A DNA stretch of 64,000 nt from Psococerastis gibbosa (taxonomy: Eukaryota > Arthropoda > Insecta > Psocodea > Psocidae). The translations under genes were made by a program, and so were the position numbers. Numbering within the stretch: the stretch's first letter is position 1; each line of letters starts with the position of its first letter. Below, one piece after another: positions 53,766 through 63,532 of the stretch. The stretch is taken from positions 6,203,261 through 6,267,260 of the forward strand of contig OZ020488.1 of NCBI GenBank assembly GCA_963971405.1. The letters are read 5' to 3'. The notes under the pieces were generated by a model that was not told where the DNA came from, did no database searches, and worked only from the letters and a program-made list of their open reading frames with translations.

Positions 53766-53932
53766 GCTTTCCTATTTAAACGTTAGTTAAGGGAAGCTTT
53801 TTGATGGTCAAAATGTTAAGATTTCGAGATTTCAATGGATTTACACGTTTTGAGGCTCCAGAAAACCAAAAAAGTGATTTTTACGAAATGTCTGTCTGTT
53901 CTGTGCGTCAATTTGTGGGCAATCGTATATCG
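53766..53932 (+). mobile_element. Rep850 5' fragment
   Basis: gggaagctttttgatggtca, gatttcaatggatttacacg and tacgaaatgtctgtctgtt follow the left part of Rep850. The match stops at the next element. Confidence 0.75.
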
Positions 53933-54195
53933 AAGATAGGCGATCAACATGACAATTAAAGTAATGATGGCTATGCTAGGGTATTGTAATGCAGTGGTTT
54001 CTGCTGCCTTCTGCATCCCTATGCCGTTGACTTCATTGAGTTCCTCCGCGTTCGGGGCCAGTTTCCCAACCCCAGGACCAAAGAATGCCCTGCATAGAAA
54101 AGACTGTGTTTTTGGCTAATCCCAGCTCCGACTCGGTCCCGTATCTGTTCAGTCGCCATTACCCACTTCCATCTCAGAAGCTCAGCTACTTTGAA
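53933..54195 (-). mobile_element. SINE-3, 5'-incomplete
   Basis: Inverted SINE-3: aggcgatcaacatgacaatt, gcagtggtttctgctgcctt, ccgttgacttcattgagttc, gactgtgtttttggctaatc and ctgttcagtcgccatta. It lies directly against the Rep850 fragment. Confidence 0.78.
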
Positions 54196-54242
54196 CACCA
54201 CAAACGTACGAAATTAACCATGTTAATTTTACCCTAAGTGTG

Positions 54243-54485
54243 CGTATAGCCGGCCGCATTACCAAGTTGAATCCAGCGGACCAGAGCAGGTTTAAAGATG
54301 GAGATAACTTGGTAGTGTGCACAGTGCCGGTAGGGAGACATGGTAGGACTTGTCCTGGTCACCTCCGAACTAATCGTGTGACTTCACGGTGTTTCCCAAG
54401 TGGTTCGGAATCAACTATAATCAGGAGGTCCTCCGTCCTATGGACCCACACCGTGGCCTGGGACTGTGTCCAACCATACTACTAC
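54243..54485 (+). mobile_element. SINE-1, (CTA)n-tail subtype
   Basis: 243 bp between perfect direct repeats taccctaagtgtg at 54230-54242 and 54486-54498. It has the SINE-1 head (ggccgcattaccaagttgaa), the shared middle (gtcacctccgaactaatcgt, aagtggttcggaatcaacta), then an alternative 3' end (ccacaccgtggcctgggact) and tactacta tail. Confidence 0.93.
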
Positions 54486-54498
54486 TACCCTAAGTGTG

Positions 54499-54645
54499 TT
54501 GAGCCTCAGGCCACGGGAGCTTCTGAAGTTCAGCAATATGATAAAATTGCAGTAGAAGGGAAGGGGGAACTTATGGGCCCAAGTAGCGGCCTGAGTTCCT
54601 GTAGCCCTTAACAGGAATTACTATTACTATTACTACCCAAGTGAG
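54499..54645 (+). mobile_element. Short element with (ATTACT)n tail
   Basis: ttgagcctcaggccacggga to cttaacaggaattactatta, followed by ctacccaagtga, which echoes the taccctaagtg at its left. A trace of the same end is at about 43925-43960. Possibly a LINE or SINE 3' end. Confidence 0.45.
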
Positions 54646-55134
54646 TTGACAACTAACTATACAGTACATACGTTTAGGTGTAGCAAACAAGAAGAAACTC
54701 ATTGGGGTCGCATAAAAGTTTATAACCAAAACGGAGTAAAATTTTTATAAGGAGGACATGTCGTATTTCCAAGATATAGAAAATATTCCGTATTTACAAC
54801 AAATTGAATAAATTCCACGTCTGGAAGAGGTCTCACGGGAATAAAATTCAGCGCGTTTATAATAAACTTTAAGAAGTATCGCTTTGAAGTAAGAAACATT
54901 TTTTTTTTTTTGATGCTATACTTAAATATTTACAAAATCCATAGAAGATTACATATACTGTAGGTAGGCAACAGTTTATTGTACAGTTTTTGTGCTTCTT
55001 GAATATTTGGGTTATTGGGAAAATACCGATATTCTGTAGCCGGATTCTACAGATATTCTCTGTTGCTGTTGAGGTTGAGCCTGGGCGCGATCTATTCTCC
55101 CTTAATATCGTTGGTGGAGGCTCAATGGCCGTTG
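54646..55134. other. No recognisable feature
   Basis: AT-rich. Nothing supported. Confidence 0.5.
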
Positions 55135-55526
55135 GGCGCATATTCCACCGACCTGCTAGTGCTAAATACAAATACGGTGACGTAGTAGCAGACATTCAAG
55201 ACTTAGGCGGGGTTTCCATCGACCTCGCATTGCAGAATGCAAATGACATTGACGGAAATGTTTGTTTTCCTCTATGCCATAGATAAAATTGATCAATGAT
55301 CATACAGTAAAATCACAAACAAACTAAAATTAAAAAATGGGGTCATGGGATATGATAAGTACAAACATTTTAATAGATTTCTATAAAGAGAAAAATTCTA
55401 ATTTCCGTCAATGTCATTTGCATTCTTGCAATGCGAGGTCGGTGGAAACCCCGCCTAAGTCTTGAATGTCTGCTACCACGTCACCGTATTTGTATTTAGA
55501 ACTAGCAGGTCGGTGGAATATGCGCC
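55135..55526 (+). mobile_element. Pal-MITE copy 4, with both arms full length
   Basis: 392 bp. Its arms carry matching changes (ggcgcatattccaccgacct at the left and the exact inverse at the right; ctaaatac / gtatttag) that differ from the other four copies. Both arms keep the 12 bp gcaaatgacatt block. Flanks are ttg and tta. Confidence 0.9.
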
Positions 55527-55879
55527 TTAATAATGTTGCCAGACATATATTATAGACCCCCCTGTACTATAGCCACCCACTAACCTAACGTGAACGAGAA
55601 TTCAACCAAGCGTAATATACATGTTACATACAGTAGAAATATCCAATCTAAAATGCAATAACTAATGGCATTTTGAAAGCAAACACTGTTTACACTGGAA
55701 CAACTTTTATAACCCAATTACAGTAATTACTTTAATTAATACAACACATGTCCGATAATGTATTTTAATATTACTTGTGCTGGCACCACAACATTTTCCA
55801 ACAAGTTATATTAAAAACAAACAAAATTTATTTTACGGTGATAAATTCGAGGTTTCTCGTCTCGCCGCCGTTTCCCTGC
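55527..55879. other. AT-rich spacer
   Basis: No supported feature. Confidence 0.5.
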
Positions 55880-56420
55880 CGAAGCCGGGACTCGCAAGGT
55901 AACGCATCTCGCTACTTCGACATCGTTGCTTGTACTTGTGAGAGTTTCTACACACCTTGCGATCGGAGACGTGTCGTAACTCGACACAAGTACCTATTAG
56001 GTTACTTAGGAACTTAGGTTACTTAGGAACTCCCTAGATAAGGAAATTAGATCGCAGCCAAAGATTCGTGGGTTCAAAAGCCAGTTGCTGAAAAAATTAC
56101 TAGGAACAGAATAGGTTTAGAATAAGAATACTGTCTAGATATTTACTGTGTTTTTTTGTTTTTTTTTTACGTCACGTCACTTTAGAATAAGTTCTTTTTA
56201 TGCATTGTTAGAATAAGATTGTTTACGTTAAGCGTATGTATTTTGTAAATTGAATTGTTTTTGGATGTGGGTTAGGCAGAAAAAGACTTTCTTGTCTTAA
56301 GTCTCGCCCTGTAAATATAAGACATTTATTATTATTCTTATTATTAGGGAGGAGATTGAAGAGGTTAATCGGATACACCATTAAATTGTTTGTGTGTGAT
56401 TAACCATTTTATAAGAATAA
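55880..56420 (+). mobile_element. Rep-G copy split by a LINE 3' end
   Basis: The left part (ttgcttgtacttgtgagagt, gatcggagacgtgtcgtaa, acaagtacctattaggttac) and the right part (gaagaggttaatcggataca, ccattaaattgtttg) are separated by the LINE at 56025-56345. A 17 bp tandem duplication (ttaggttacttaggaac) lies at the junction. Confidence 0.75.
56025..56345 (+). pseudogene. LINE ORF2 C-terminus and 3' UTR
   Basis: The plus strand reads NSLDKEIRSQPKIRGFKSQL, LKKLLGTE and stop at about 56124-56126. N-S-L-x-x-x-I-R-x-x-x-x-x-x-x-F-K-x-x-L-x-x-x-L is the very end of CR1/jockey-type ORF2 proteins. The UTR follows to tctcgccctgtaaatataag and an (ATT)n tail near 56325-56345. It has only about 30 codons. 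Confidence 0.85.
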
Positions 56421-56457
56421 AAAACTTCACGGTTAAATAAATAAATAATAATAAAAT

Positions 56458-56489
<32 letters not shown>

Positions 56490-56846
56490 AATATAACTGG
56501 AACCATCGCCTACCCGTAGCACCACCCAGTTGAACCAAAATATAAACAGCTTTGTAACGACTTACAACGCTACTACTGTAGAAAAAACTCGGTCCAAATA
56601 ACAAACTTGATAGCATGGGAGTTCCAAGAATCAGTTAAATAAATAAATAAATAAAAATAATAAAATATATAATATAATAATAAAAATAAATAAAAAAATT
56701 GATGTGACCGTGACTCGAACCATCGCCTATCCGAAACAACACCCAGTTGAGCCAAAAGATAAACAGCTTTGTCACGATGCTCCTCCTGTAGAATCAATTC
56801 GGTCCAAATAACTAACTTGGTAGCATGGAAGTTCCAAGAATCAGTT
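56490..56846 (-). mobile_element. Two tandem tRNA-like SINE copies
   Basis: Both units, about 210 bp apart, contain accatcgcctaccc / accatcgcctatcc, acccagttga, ataaacagctttgt, ctcggtccaaataa and agttccaagaatcagtta. In the second, inverted, ggcgatggttcgagtcacgg supplies a B box. (AAAT)n separates them, as expected of a tail. Confidence 0.72.
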
Positions 56847-57083
56847 ACCGCATTTTAATTATCATTTGCCATCGACAATGGACCCATGTCGCAACCGTAG
56901 ATGATGCGGCTGAATCGGTAAATAAAACTAATACATCAATCGCAGACCTCACAATTAAATCAATCCGTGGATTAACCGGGTTATACGAAGTCTCCACTTG
57001 TGCAATGCGTCTGCGCATTAATCTACCCATCACAATTTGATTGTATAGGCTCTTTAAAATGACGTAAAGTTAATAATTTATTT
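56847..57083. other. No recognisable feature
   Basis: Open on both strands for about 60-70 codons but unrecognised. Confidence 0.4.
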
Positions 57084-57325
57084 AAGGACTTTTTATGGAC
57101 CCAGGCCTACTTATAGTGGCCCATAGATCCCTTGTCCAATATCAACGACCCCAAGGAATTCAGAAATTATTTGTATTGTTTCCATATGAATTTCTGGCCA
57201 TTGGCAAACTGGTATACGTTCTCGATGTCAACCTACACCGGCTACAAGCGATAATGGACAAGCTGAGACAAGCTTAACATTGACACAATGAAACAGGCGA
57301 AAGTATGACTTAACCAAGTACAGAT
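57084..57325 (-). mobile_element. Rep-I copy, inverted
   Basis: Full-length inverted match to 5262-5508: aaggactttttatggaccca, tggccattggcaaactg, gatgtcaacctacaccggct, cttaaccaagtacagatacg. Confidence 0.8.
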
Positions 57326-57530
57326 ACGGGCCGAGCCAGTAGTAAATAGTAATATAATATATACACAATTGCATGCTCAGTCAAAATGTTTTGAATATAC
57401 CGATCCCACATACAAAAATCAACCATTTTACTGAAAAATCATACAATAGACAAAGGCAAACTGTTGCTGGAGTGCCGAACCACAATGGGGCACACCAAAC
57501 CACTTTGACTTACTTGACTTAATTAGGCGC
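57326..57530. other. Spacer
   Basis: No supported feature. Confidence 0.5.
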
Positions 57531-57534
57531 GATC

Positions 57535-57705
57535 AGCCCAGGGGGACTTTTGGCCGCTCTGACGATTTCCCTCCATCTTTGCCGATCCTCAGCAGCCGCT
57601 GTCCAATCTGCTGTCTCGATGCCAACTCGAAGGAGGTCCTCCTGGAACTGGTCCGCCCATCTTCGCCTTGGTCTTCCTCTTGGTCTTCCAAACCAACCTC
57701 ATTCA
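57535..57705 (-). pseudogene. LINE ORF2 extreme C-terminus
   Basis: The minus strand reads GRPRGRPRRRWADQFQEDLL, RVGIETADWTAAAEDRQRWR, EIVRAAKSPPGLIAPN and stop. G-R-P-R-x-R-W-x-D-Q-x-x-x-D-L, then W-x-x-x-A-x-D-R-x-x-W-R-x-x-V-x-x-A is one of the most recognisable retrotransposon C-termini in animals. The frame is intact over these 56 codons but everything upstream is lost. A caagtaagtca repeat at the left edge is the tail. Confidence 0.92.
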
Positions 57706-58022
57706 AAACCACAGTATTGTAGGGTATTACATACAGACACACAAACCGTAAGCCCCAAAGCGTTATGATTATGTACATTAAAAATAGGCCTATATTAAAA
57801 TTAAAATTAATTATTAAGAGACAAACGGAATGGGTGAGTGTGAACATCAAATAATTTTTATTGATTTGAGGACGACTGCAGGCTCGAGTTTGTACTTTTA
57901 AGCTCGCCAATTTGTTTTATTATTAATACTTTTTCTGTTTGTGTCATTGTGTGGGCTGGCAAACTGCTATTAGGAGCGCAATCGACAAAAAATATTGCAA
58001 ATAAAACAATGTAGGCCTAGGC

Positions 58023-58065
<43 letters not shown>

Positions 58066-58591
58066 CGGCTACAAAATTAACATATTATGCCCGTTTATGG
58101 ACAAGCTACAAATTCAATCAATCATCATCGATGTAACAATCTTACGTTGGAAACTTAATAAAAACACTCAACAACAAATCTAAAATAGTTATGGAATAAA
58201 AAGAAAATGAGTTTAAATGGAAATCATAGCGCGTAACTTCAAACTTGACTAATTAATCATCAGGTTGACAAATGGGTGAAATATACGTAACATTGGCAAA
58301 CTTGACTCATTTATCACTGAAGCGTCAAACAATAAAAAGGCAAAACTTGTTTTACTCGACCCCATCCTTAGCAGGATGGTCCACCATAGTCATATGTAGT
58401 GGCACCCGGCCCATTTTATTTTATATATATTTTATTGTATTATATCATAATGCAAGCTCTGTACAGCTTCGGCTTGCCCCTATCGGTGGCGGGAGTTCGG
58501 GGCTTCAGGTCTCGCATATTCAAAGCGAAATGATTTTAGTATAATTTTGACGGAAAAGAGTTTATTTTCGATACTGTACTGTGCACCACAT
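57706..58591. other. No gene; A38 tract
   Basis: A run of 38 consecutive A residues at 58026-58063. It lacks a recognisable element upstream. The rest is AT-rich with no supported frame. Confidence 0.55.
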
Positions 58592-58950
58592 GTCTCCAAA
58601 GTAGCTGATCTTCTGAGTAATGCCTTATGGTATCAGAGGCGAAGACGCGAAAATCCCTAATACCTCCTCGTATATGAAGGTGGAAGCGCTCAAAAGCGAC
58701 TGAACAGATATGGGACTGAGTTGGAGCCGGGATTAGCGAAAAACACAGTCTTATCTATGCAGGGTAGTCTTTGGTCCAGGGGTTGGGAAACAGCCCTAAG
58801 GTGGAGGAACTCAATGAAGAGTCAACGGCATAAGGATACAGAGGGCAACGGGAAACCATTGCGTTACTATTCCCTCGTATAATCATCATGACTACAACTG
58901 TCATGATGATCGCCAATCTTCGAAAGAATAAGCATTAGAAGAAGAAGACT
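58592..58950 (+). mobile_element. SINE-3, near full length
   Basis: About 359 bp matching 52118-52476 along its length, ending gcattagaagaagaag. The phrase gagttggagccgggatt corresponds to the possible B-box site. No target duplication is obvious. Confidence 0.85.
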
Positions 58951-59406
58951 ATCCTGTTATTAATTAATTAAATGAGTGGTATAGTCTGAATTTCATAACT
59001 TTGACCATCGTGGGGTCTCTTATTCTAACCTATAGACAACATAGAAAACTCTCTCGCTCTCTCACTGTCTTAGAGTCCGTTTAAGATGATACTTAAATGC
59101 ATAAGCTTAGCATAAGTGAAAAATAATTGGTTTTCTTCTCCAGAATTGACAAAACTGACTATCATTATATCGATGATAAAGCCAAGATATTTAGCTAATA
59201 ATGTGTTCATAGCGGTGTCTCTTTGCACAAAAAAAAATATTTACCATTAGACATTAAACGAACAGAGCAAAACATAAATACACATTGCGACATTCAATAT
59301 AGGGTGAATTTCCTTCTGAAGTGTCACATTATATCTAGTGTAAATTTACTTGTGCATTTCACTTTTAAAAACCGCTATGCTAGAATATAAACAAATATAA
59401 TTACAA
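58951..59406. other. AT-rich spacer
   Basis: No supported feature. Confidence 0.5.
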
Positions 59407-59788
59407 TCTTTATACATAAAAATTAAGTGTCACGTTGTTTGTTTGCGATGGACTCCTAAACTACTGAACCGATTTTAAATTGGATTTGAACACCGTGTGC
59501 AATTCGACCCAACTTGAAAGATAGCATAGCTTACATTTCAATTTATAGTCGCAATATTATTTTATTGCAAATCATTTGTCTGCATTACATGGTTGCATAA
59601 TCGCAAATTCACAGGACAAAAACCCTGCTGCGGAGCAGTACACGGGACGGGATGGGTGAAAAATGCGGAAGTATTACATGCCCAATGAAAAATGTAATGC
59701 AGACAACGGAGAATGTGGAAAATTGACGGAATCCCTGACACAACATTCATTGACTGTTAGGCGGTACGAAGTTCGCCTGGTCCACTAG
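59407..59788 (+). mobile_element. Non-autonomous Helitron
   Basis: It begins TCTTTATACATAAAAATTAA right after an A, contains the familiar gatggactcctaaactactg / aaccgattttaaattgg block near the 5' end, and ends ggtacgaagttcgcc...tccactag immediately before a T. A 5' TC, a short GC hairpin (ggcg...cgcc) about 10 bases before a 3' CTAG, and insertion between A and T are Helitron hallmarks. The 382 bp length leaves no room for Rep/helicase. Confidence 0.88.
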
Positions 59789-60657
59789 TATTAAATAAGT
59801 CCCCAAATAAAAAATATTATAAAATACATCTGAGAAAAAAAATCGCAGACTCTAATCAAGCATTATCACCATCTTCTGCTTCTTCTTCTTTGTCTGCGTC
59901 TCGGGGCTTGTATATCTCAGATAGCCTCAATTTTCCGGACATTCCCCCGGCAGTCTGAATCCCTGACGTCTGGTAACCCTACTTTTAGCAGCAGTCGAGT
60001 ATTAATAATGGTGTCTGGCAATTAGAATTCGGCTGATGGCGCATGGAACGGGAAAGTGGGACCGGTGGCTGGTGGCTGGAGCATCCAGAGTGTGGTCGTC
60101 CTTGGAACAAGGTCCAGCACTCCCGCCCGCTGGGTTCAATGTCTGCACACCACACACTCCATCCAGCCCGGCTCCGCCTATTCCAATCGCATCAGGCCAG
60201 ACAACACAGACGACCCTAATTCACGGGCATTTTAATCCAGCGAGACAATTCAAAGAGCCGAAAAATTGATTTGCGATTCATTCCCTATCTGATAAACAAA
60301 TTCCCCCCCCCCCCCCCAATTACTTAGCAAGTCTCAGCTCACGTTGTTTTTTATGAATTAATTCAGCTAAGGGCGGTTTCAAATGTGCTCCCTAAAACCT
60401 TTTAGAATACTTTAAGTAACCTACGCATTAGCAAAAATTCCTCTTTAAATGCGAAATGTCCGATTTGACAAACTGCCGTGTTATAACTTAAACTGTGCTC
60501 CAGAACTTATTTCGAGGAATTTCTTTGTTTTGGTGCATAATACTATCATTTTTAACATGGTTAACATGAAAAAAAGACTCTTATCTTATCTTATTGTCCG
60601 CCATTTGTATAGCAATAAAGTCATTTATTCATTCATTCATTATTTCCCAGTGACTTA
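59789..60657. other. Spacer with a GC-rich island at 60020-60250
   Basis: The island is strikingly GC-richer than anything nearby and matches no repeat in the window. A 77-codon plus frame (60036-60269, MAHGTGKWDRWLVAGASRVW...) crosses it but is unrecognised. A C15 run lies at 60304-60318. It could be a conserved regulatory segment, an exon or a foreign fragment. Confidence 0.35.
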
Positions 60658-61041
60658 GGCGCCCATTCCACCGACCGGCTAGGACTATTTACAAAAACGG
60701 TGACGTGGTAGCAGACATTCAAGACTTAGGCGGCGTTTCCACCGACCTCGCATTGCAGAATTGACGGAAATGTTTATTTTCCTCTATGCCATAGTTAAAA
60801 TTGATCAATGATCATACAGTAAAATCACAAACAAACAAACTAAAATTAAAAAATGGCGTCATGGGATATGTTAAGTACAAACATTTTAATAGATTTCTAT
60901 AAAAAGAAAAATTGTAATTTCCGTCAATGTCATTTGCATTCTGCAATACGAGGTCGGTAGAAACGTCACCTAAGTCTTGAATGTCTGCTACCACGTCACC
61001 GTTTTTGTAAATAGCCCTAGCCGGTCGGTGGAATGGGCGCC
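60658..61041 (+). mobile_element. Pal-MITE copy 5
   Basis: 384 bp with TTA on both sides (60655-60657, 61042-61044). Nearly identical to copies 1-3, interior orientation as copies 2 and 3. The left arm lacks the 12 bp block. Confidence 0.94.
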
Positions 61042-61566
61042 TTAGCAAGTCTCAGCTTGTCGGGGACATCCGCTCACGCCAAGGATATACAGTATATACA
61101 TATATATTTAATTTCTAGTGCCTCTAGTGCTCTTCAGAGCACGCATTGCAACCACGCCGCGATTTGCTCTCGTTTGGAAACATATTCTAGGTTGGTCAAC
61201 GATGTAACAGGTGGCATCAGAAAATAAAATAAAAATCTTTAGCGGGGGCGAATCTCCCATATCTCCTACATCTCTAGTGTCCTCCCATTGGCAGGGACTG
61301 CCAAATTTTACTACTATATAGAACTCTAGTTCGTATGCGACGAAGGTACATATAACTTATACGGGAAATAATATTGCAGTCTCCTACAATTTTCAAGTTA
61401 TGCAACAGTGCACAATACTCTGTGTCTGTCAAGTGCTTTGGGAAGGTGTGAGGTTCAGAAAAAGCTAATAAATGAATGTAGTAATGAGTGTATTTATAAA
61501 ATAGCCCAAGGTACCTACTCAGCACAGGTACAGTATTACACCAAATGGTATTCATAATACTGCAGA
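61042..61566. other. No confident feature
   Basis: 61190-61245 (aacaggtggcatcagaaaat) resembles 31375-31420. Otherwise nothing. Confidence 0.4.
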
Positions 61567-61574
61567 TGCTGCCC

Positions 61575-61967
61575 AAGGCCGGATACACGGGGCGGGGGGC
61601 AGTGCCCCCCCCCCCAAAGCTTAGTAAATCTATTGTAAGTTAATATATGACGCTCTAATTTAATCGGTACTGCATATGTTTGTTCTATTTTGACCCATAA
61701 CTACCCCCCCCCCCCCATTCGGCCGCCTTACCAGGTTGAATCCAGTGGACCAGAGCAGGTTCAAAGATGCAGATAACTTGGTAGTGTGCACAGTGCCGGT
61801 AGGGAAACATGGTAGGACTTGTCCTGGTCACCTCCGAACTAATCGTGTGACTGCACGGTGTTTCCCAAGTGGTTCGGAATCCACTATCCACACCGTGGCC
61901 TGGGACTGTGTCCAACCATACTACTACCACCCCCCCCCCCCCCCCAAAGGGATGGATCCGTCCCGGG
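61575..61967. mobile_element. hAT-type MITE split by SINE-1
   Basis: Outer parts (aaggccggatacacggggcg, aaatctattgtaagttaata, acgctctaatttaatcg, then after the insert gggatggatccgtcccgg) match the MITEs at 602-730 and 43311-43478. The flanks tgctgccc (61567-61574) and tgcggccc (61968-61975) agree at 7/8. SINE-1 sits in its poly-C tract. Confidence 0.75.
61719..61929 (+). mobile_element. SINE-1, (CTA)n-tail subtype, inside a hAT MITE
   Basis: ttcggccgccttaccagg head, shared middle, ccacaccgtggcctgggact and tactacca tail. C13 runs lie on both sides, so the duplication cannot be delimited. A short deletion removes the ataatcaggaggtcc segment. Confidence 0.85.
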
Positions 61968-61975
61968 TGCGGCCC

Positions 61976-63276
61976 CCGTTAACGACTGGTCCAGCAGTCC
62001 CTTACTTGCAGAACCGACAAACCGGTAACAGTCCGATAAAACGGGAAGATTCACACAATACTGAGAATACAAGTATGGTATTATGACTTTTATACATCAA
62101 CATACTTCATACTGCAGTTAACATTGAAAAGAATCAAAGGATATGAAAAGGACAAGGAATTCGAAAAAAAGAGACTGACCGACTAAACAATGGACGAACC
62201 GAGTTCAAAATTTCGAATAAAAGCAAAAAAATAATATGAAAACTCAACGCAGGAGCAATAATAAAGAGACAGGTTGCGAACTCTAGCGGACAGACCGGAA
62301 AGCTCAACCACGTGTTGGCCAGCGCTAAAGTGGATTACGCCTGTAAATTCATGATTATACATCCATGCACACAACCGCTCGCAATCCAATTGTAAACTAA
62401 AGCTGGACTTTAAATAAGCGTCAAGTAAGTTAACGGTAAGATTACTATTTAACACAATTTGATGATCTGAAATTACTGGTTTCAAGGATTTGTCCAGATA
62501 GCTAAGCCCTAAGGTCAGAGCCTGTTTAAAGAAATTTTTACTGGGCGACAAGCACGCACCTAAAAAGGGGGCGTATGCAAAGCGGTATCCAGGATTTTGT
62601 CAGGGGGAGAGCATTGTGGCGAGTAGGGGGTCCCATCCCAGTGGAACTGCTTCCCTGTACCTGAGGGCTACAAACATAATTTATACTGTGATAAACTGAT
62701 GCAAGGACGGGAGAGGTACCCGTATGTCTCACCCCGAGGGAAAATGTGAAAATATATATAACGATCTAGAGGTACATTTTTTCTAACGGATGTAACCTGA
62801 TTGATAACCCAACGACTGATATTCCATGTCATCTTTAACAATTCAACATGTAAAGTTTCCCCTTCCCGTTGTCTTTGAACTGCCAGACAATTTTTTTCAG
62901 CTTTGTTTCCCGCCAGAACTTGTTTGGGACCTTTTCCGTTTTCAAACCACACAGTGTTTTATCGCGGTTTTACTTAATATATAAAGGAAAACAATAATGT
63001 ACGGTCACGTGAGTTGGGTTGATTCATTATATAAGTTCAGTTCGTTGAAAACAATTACTTACCTACTAAATTACGTTTAATGCTGACTGTTCGAATTCCT
63101 GGTTGGCACCTGCATGAACTACACAGCGCTATACTAGATCGAAATAATAATGAATGCACAGTATTAAAATAAATAAATAACTAATCATTTATTTGCAAAC
63201 AGACCTAAAAGTTCAGTAAAATGCAAATCTGAGCAAAATGTTCCAACATTCGATCGAATTTTGAAGGATAGGCTAT
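61976..63276. other. Mostly featureless, one open frame inside
   Basis: About 62570-62640 has ggcgtatgcaaagcggtatc and a G-rich block like a hAT-type end, with no partner. The 122-codon minus frame is listed separately. Confidence 0.4.
62183..62551 (-). CDS. Unassigned 122-codon open frame
   Basis: It begins with ATG at 62551 (MSPSKNFFKQALTLGLSYLD) and stops at 62183. Its first 90 residues have a balanced composition (SLKPVISDHQIVLNSNLTVN, LLDAYLKSSFSLQLDCERLC), and the last 20 become aromatic-rich as in translated AT-rich DNA. No domain, signal peptide or membrane segment is clear. There is no flanking exon or repeat copy. Chance is a live explanation. Confidence 0.25.
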   Translation of the reverse strand: MSPSKNFFKQALTLGLSYLDKSLKPVISDHQIVLNSNLTVNLLDAYLKSSFSLQLDCERLCAWMYNHEFTGVIHFSAGQHVVELSGLSARVRNLSLYYCSCVEFSYYFFAFIRNFELGSSIV

Positions 63277-63532
63277 AATTGAGTTGCCTATTAGCAAAAG
63301 CAATCCTGTCCACCCAGGTCGATTTTTCAGAAAACGCAAAAAACTGCTGTGCCGCAACGCCATGAGGTATAACATTACAGTTTTTAAGGCTAATTTTAAC
63401 AGTATTAGAATTGCTTTTGCGTCTCAATATCTGATTCATTGGATAGAGTATTGAAAAATAAAAAAAATGGCGCGAATATCTCAAAACTGAAAAAAATGGA
63501 GAGGATTGCTTTTGCTAATAGGCAACTCAATT
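63277..63532. mobile_element. 256 bp MITE with 31 bp perfect inverted repeats
   Basis: aattgagttgcctattagca...agcaatcct at 63277-63309 is mirrored perfectly at 63501-63532. The flanks are TAT on both sides (63274-63276, 63533-63535), suggesting a 3 bp target duplication. The interior is non-coding. Confidence 0.85.

Noticed and set aside
53392..53790. 132-codon plus frame
   Set aside because: It is antisense to a recognisable LINE C-terminal remnant and crosses into Rep850.
56458..56490. TA-dinucleotide run as an origin or cruciform site
   Set aside because: Ordinary low-complexity sequence between SINE tails. Nothing supports a function.
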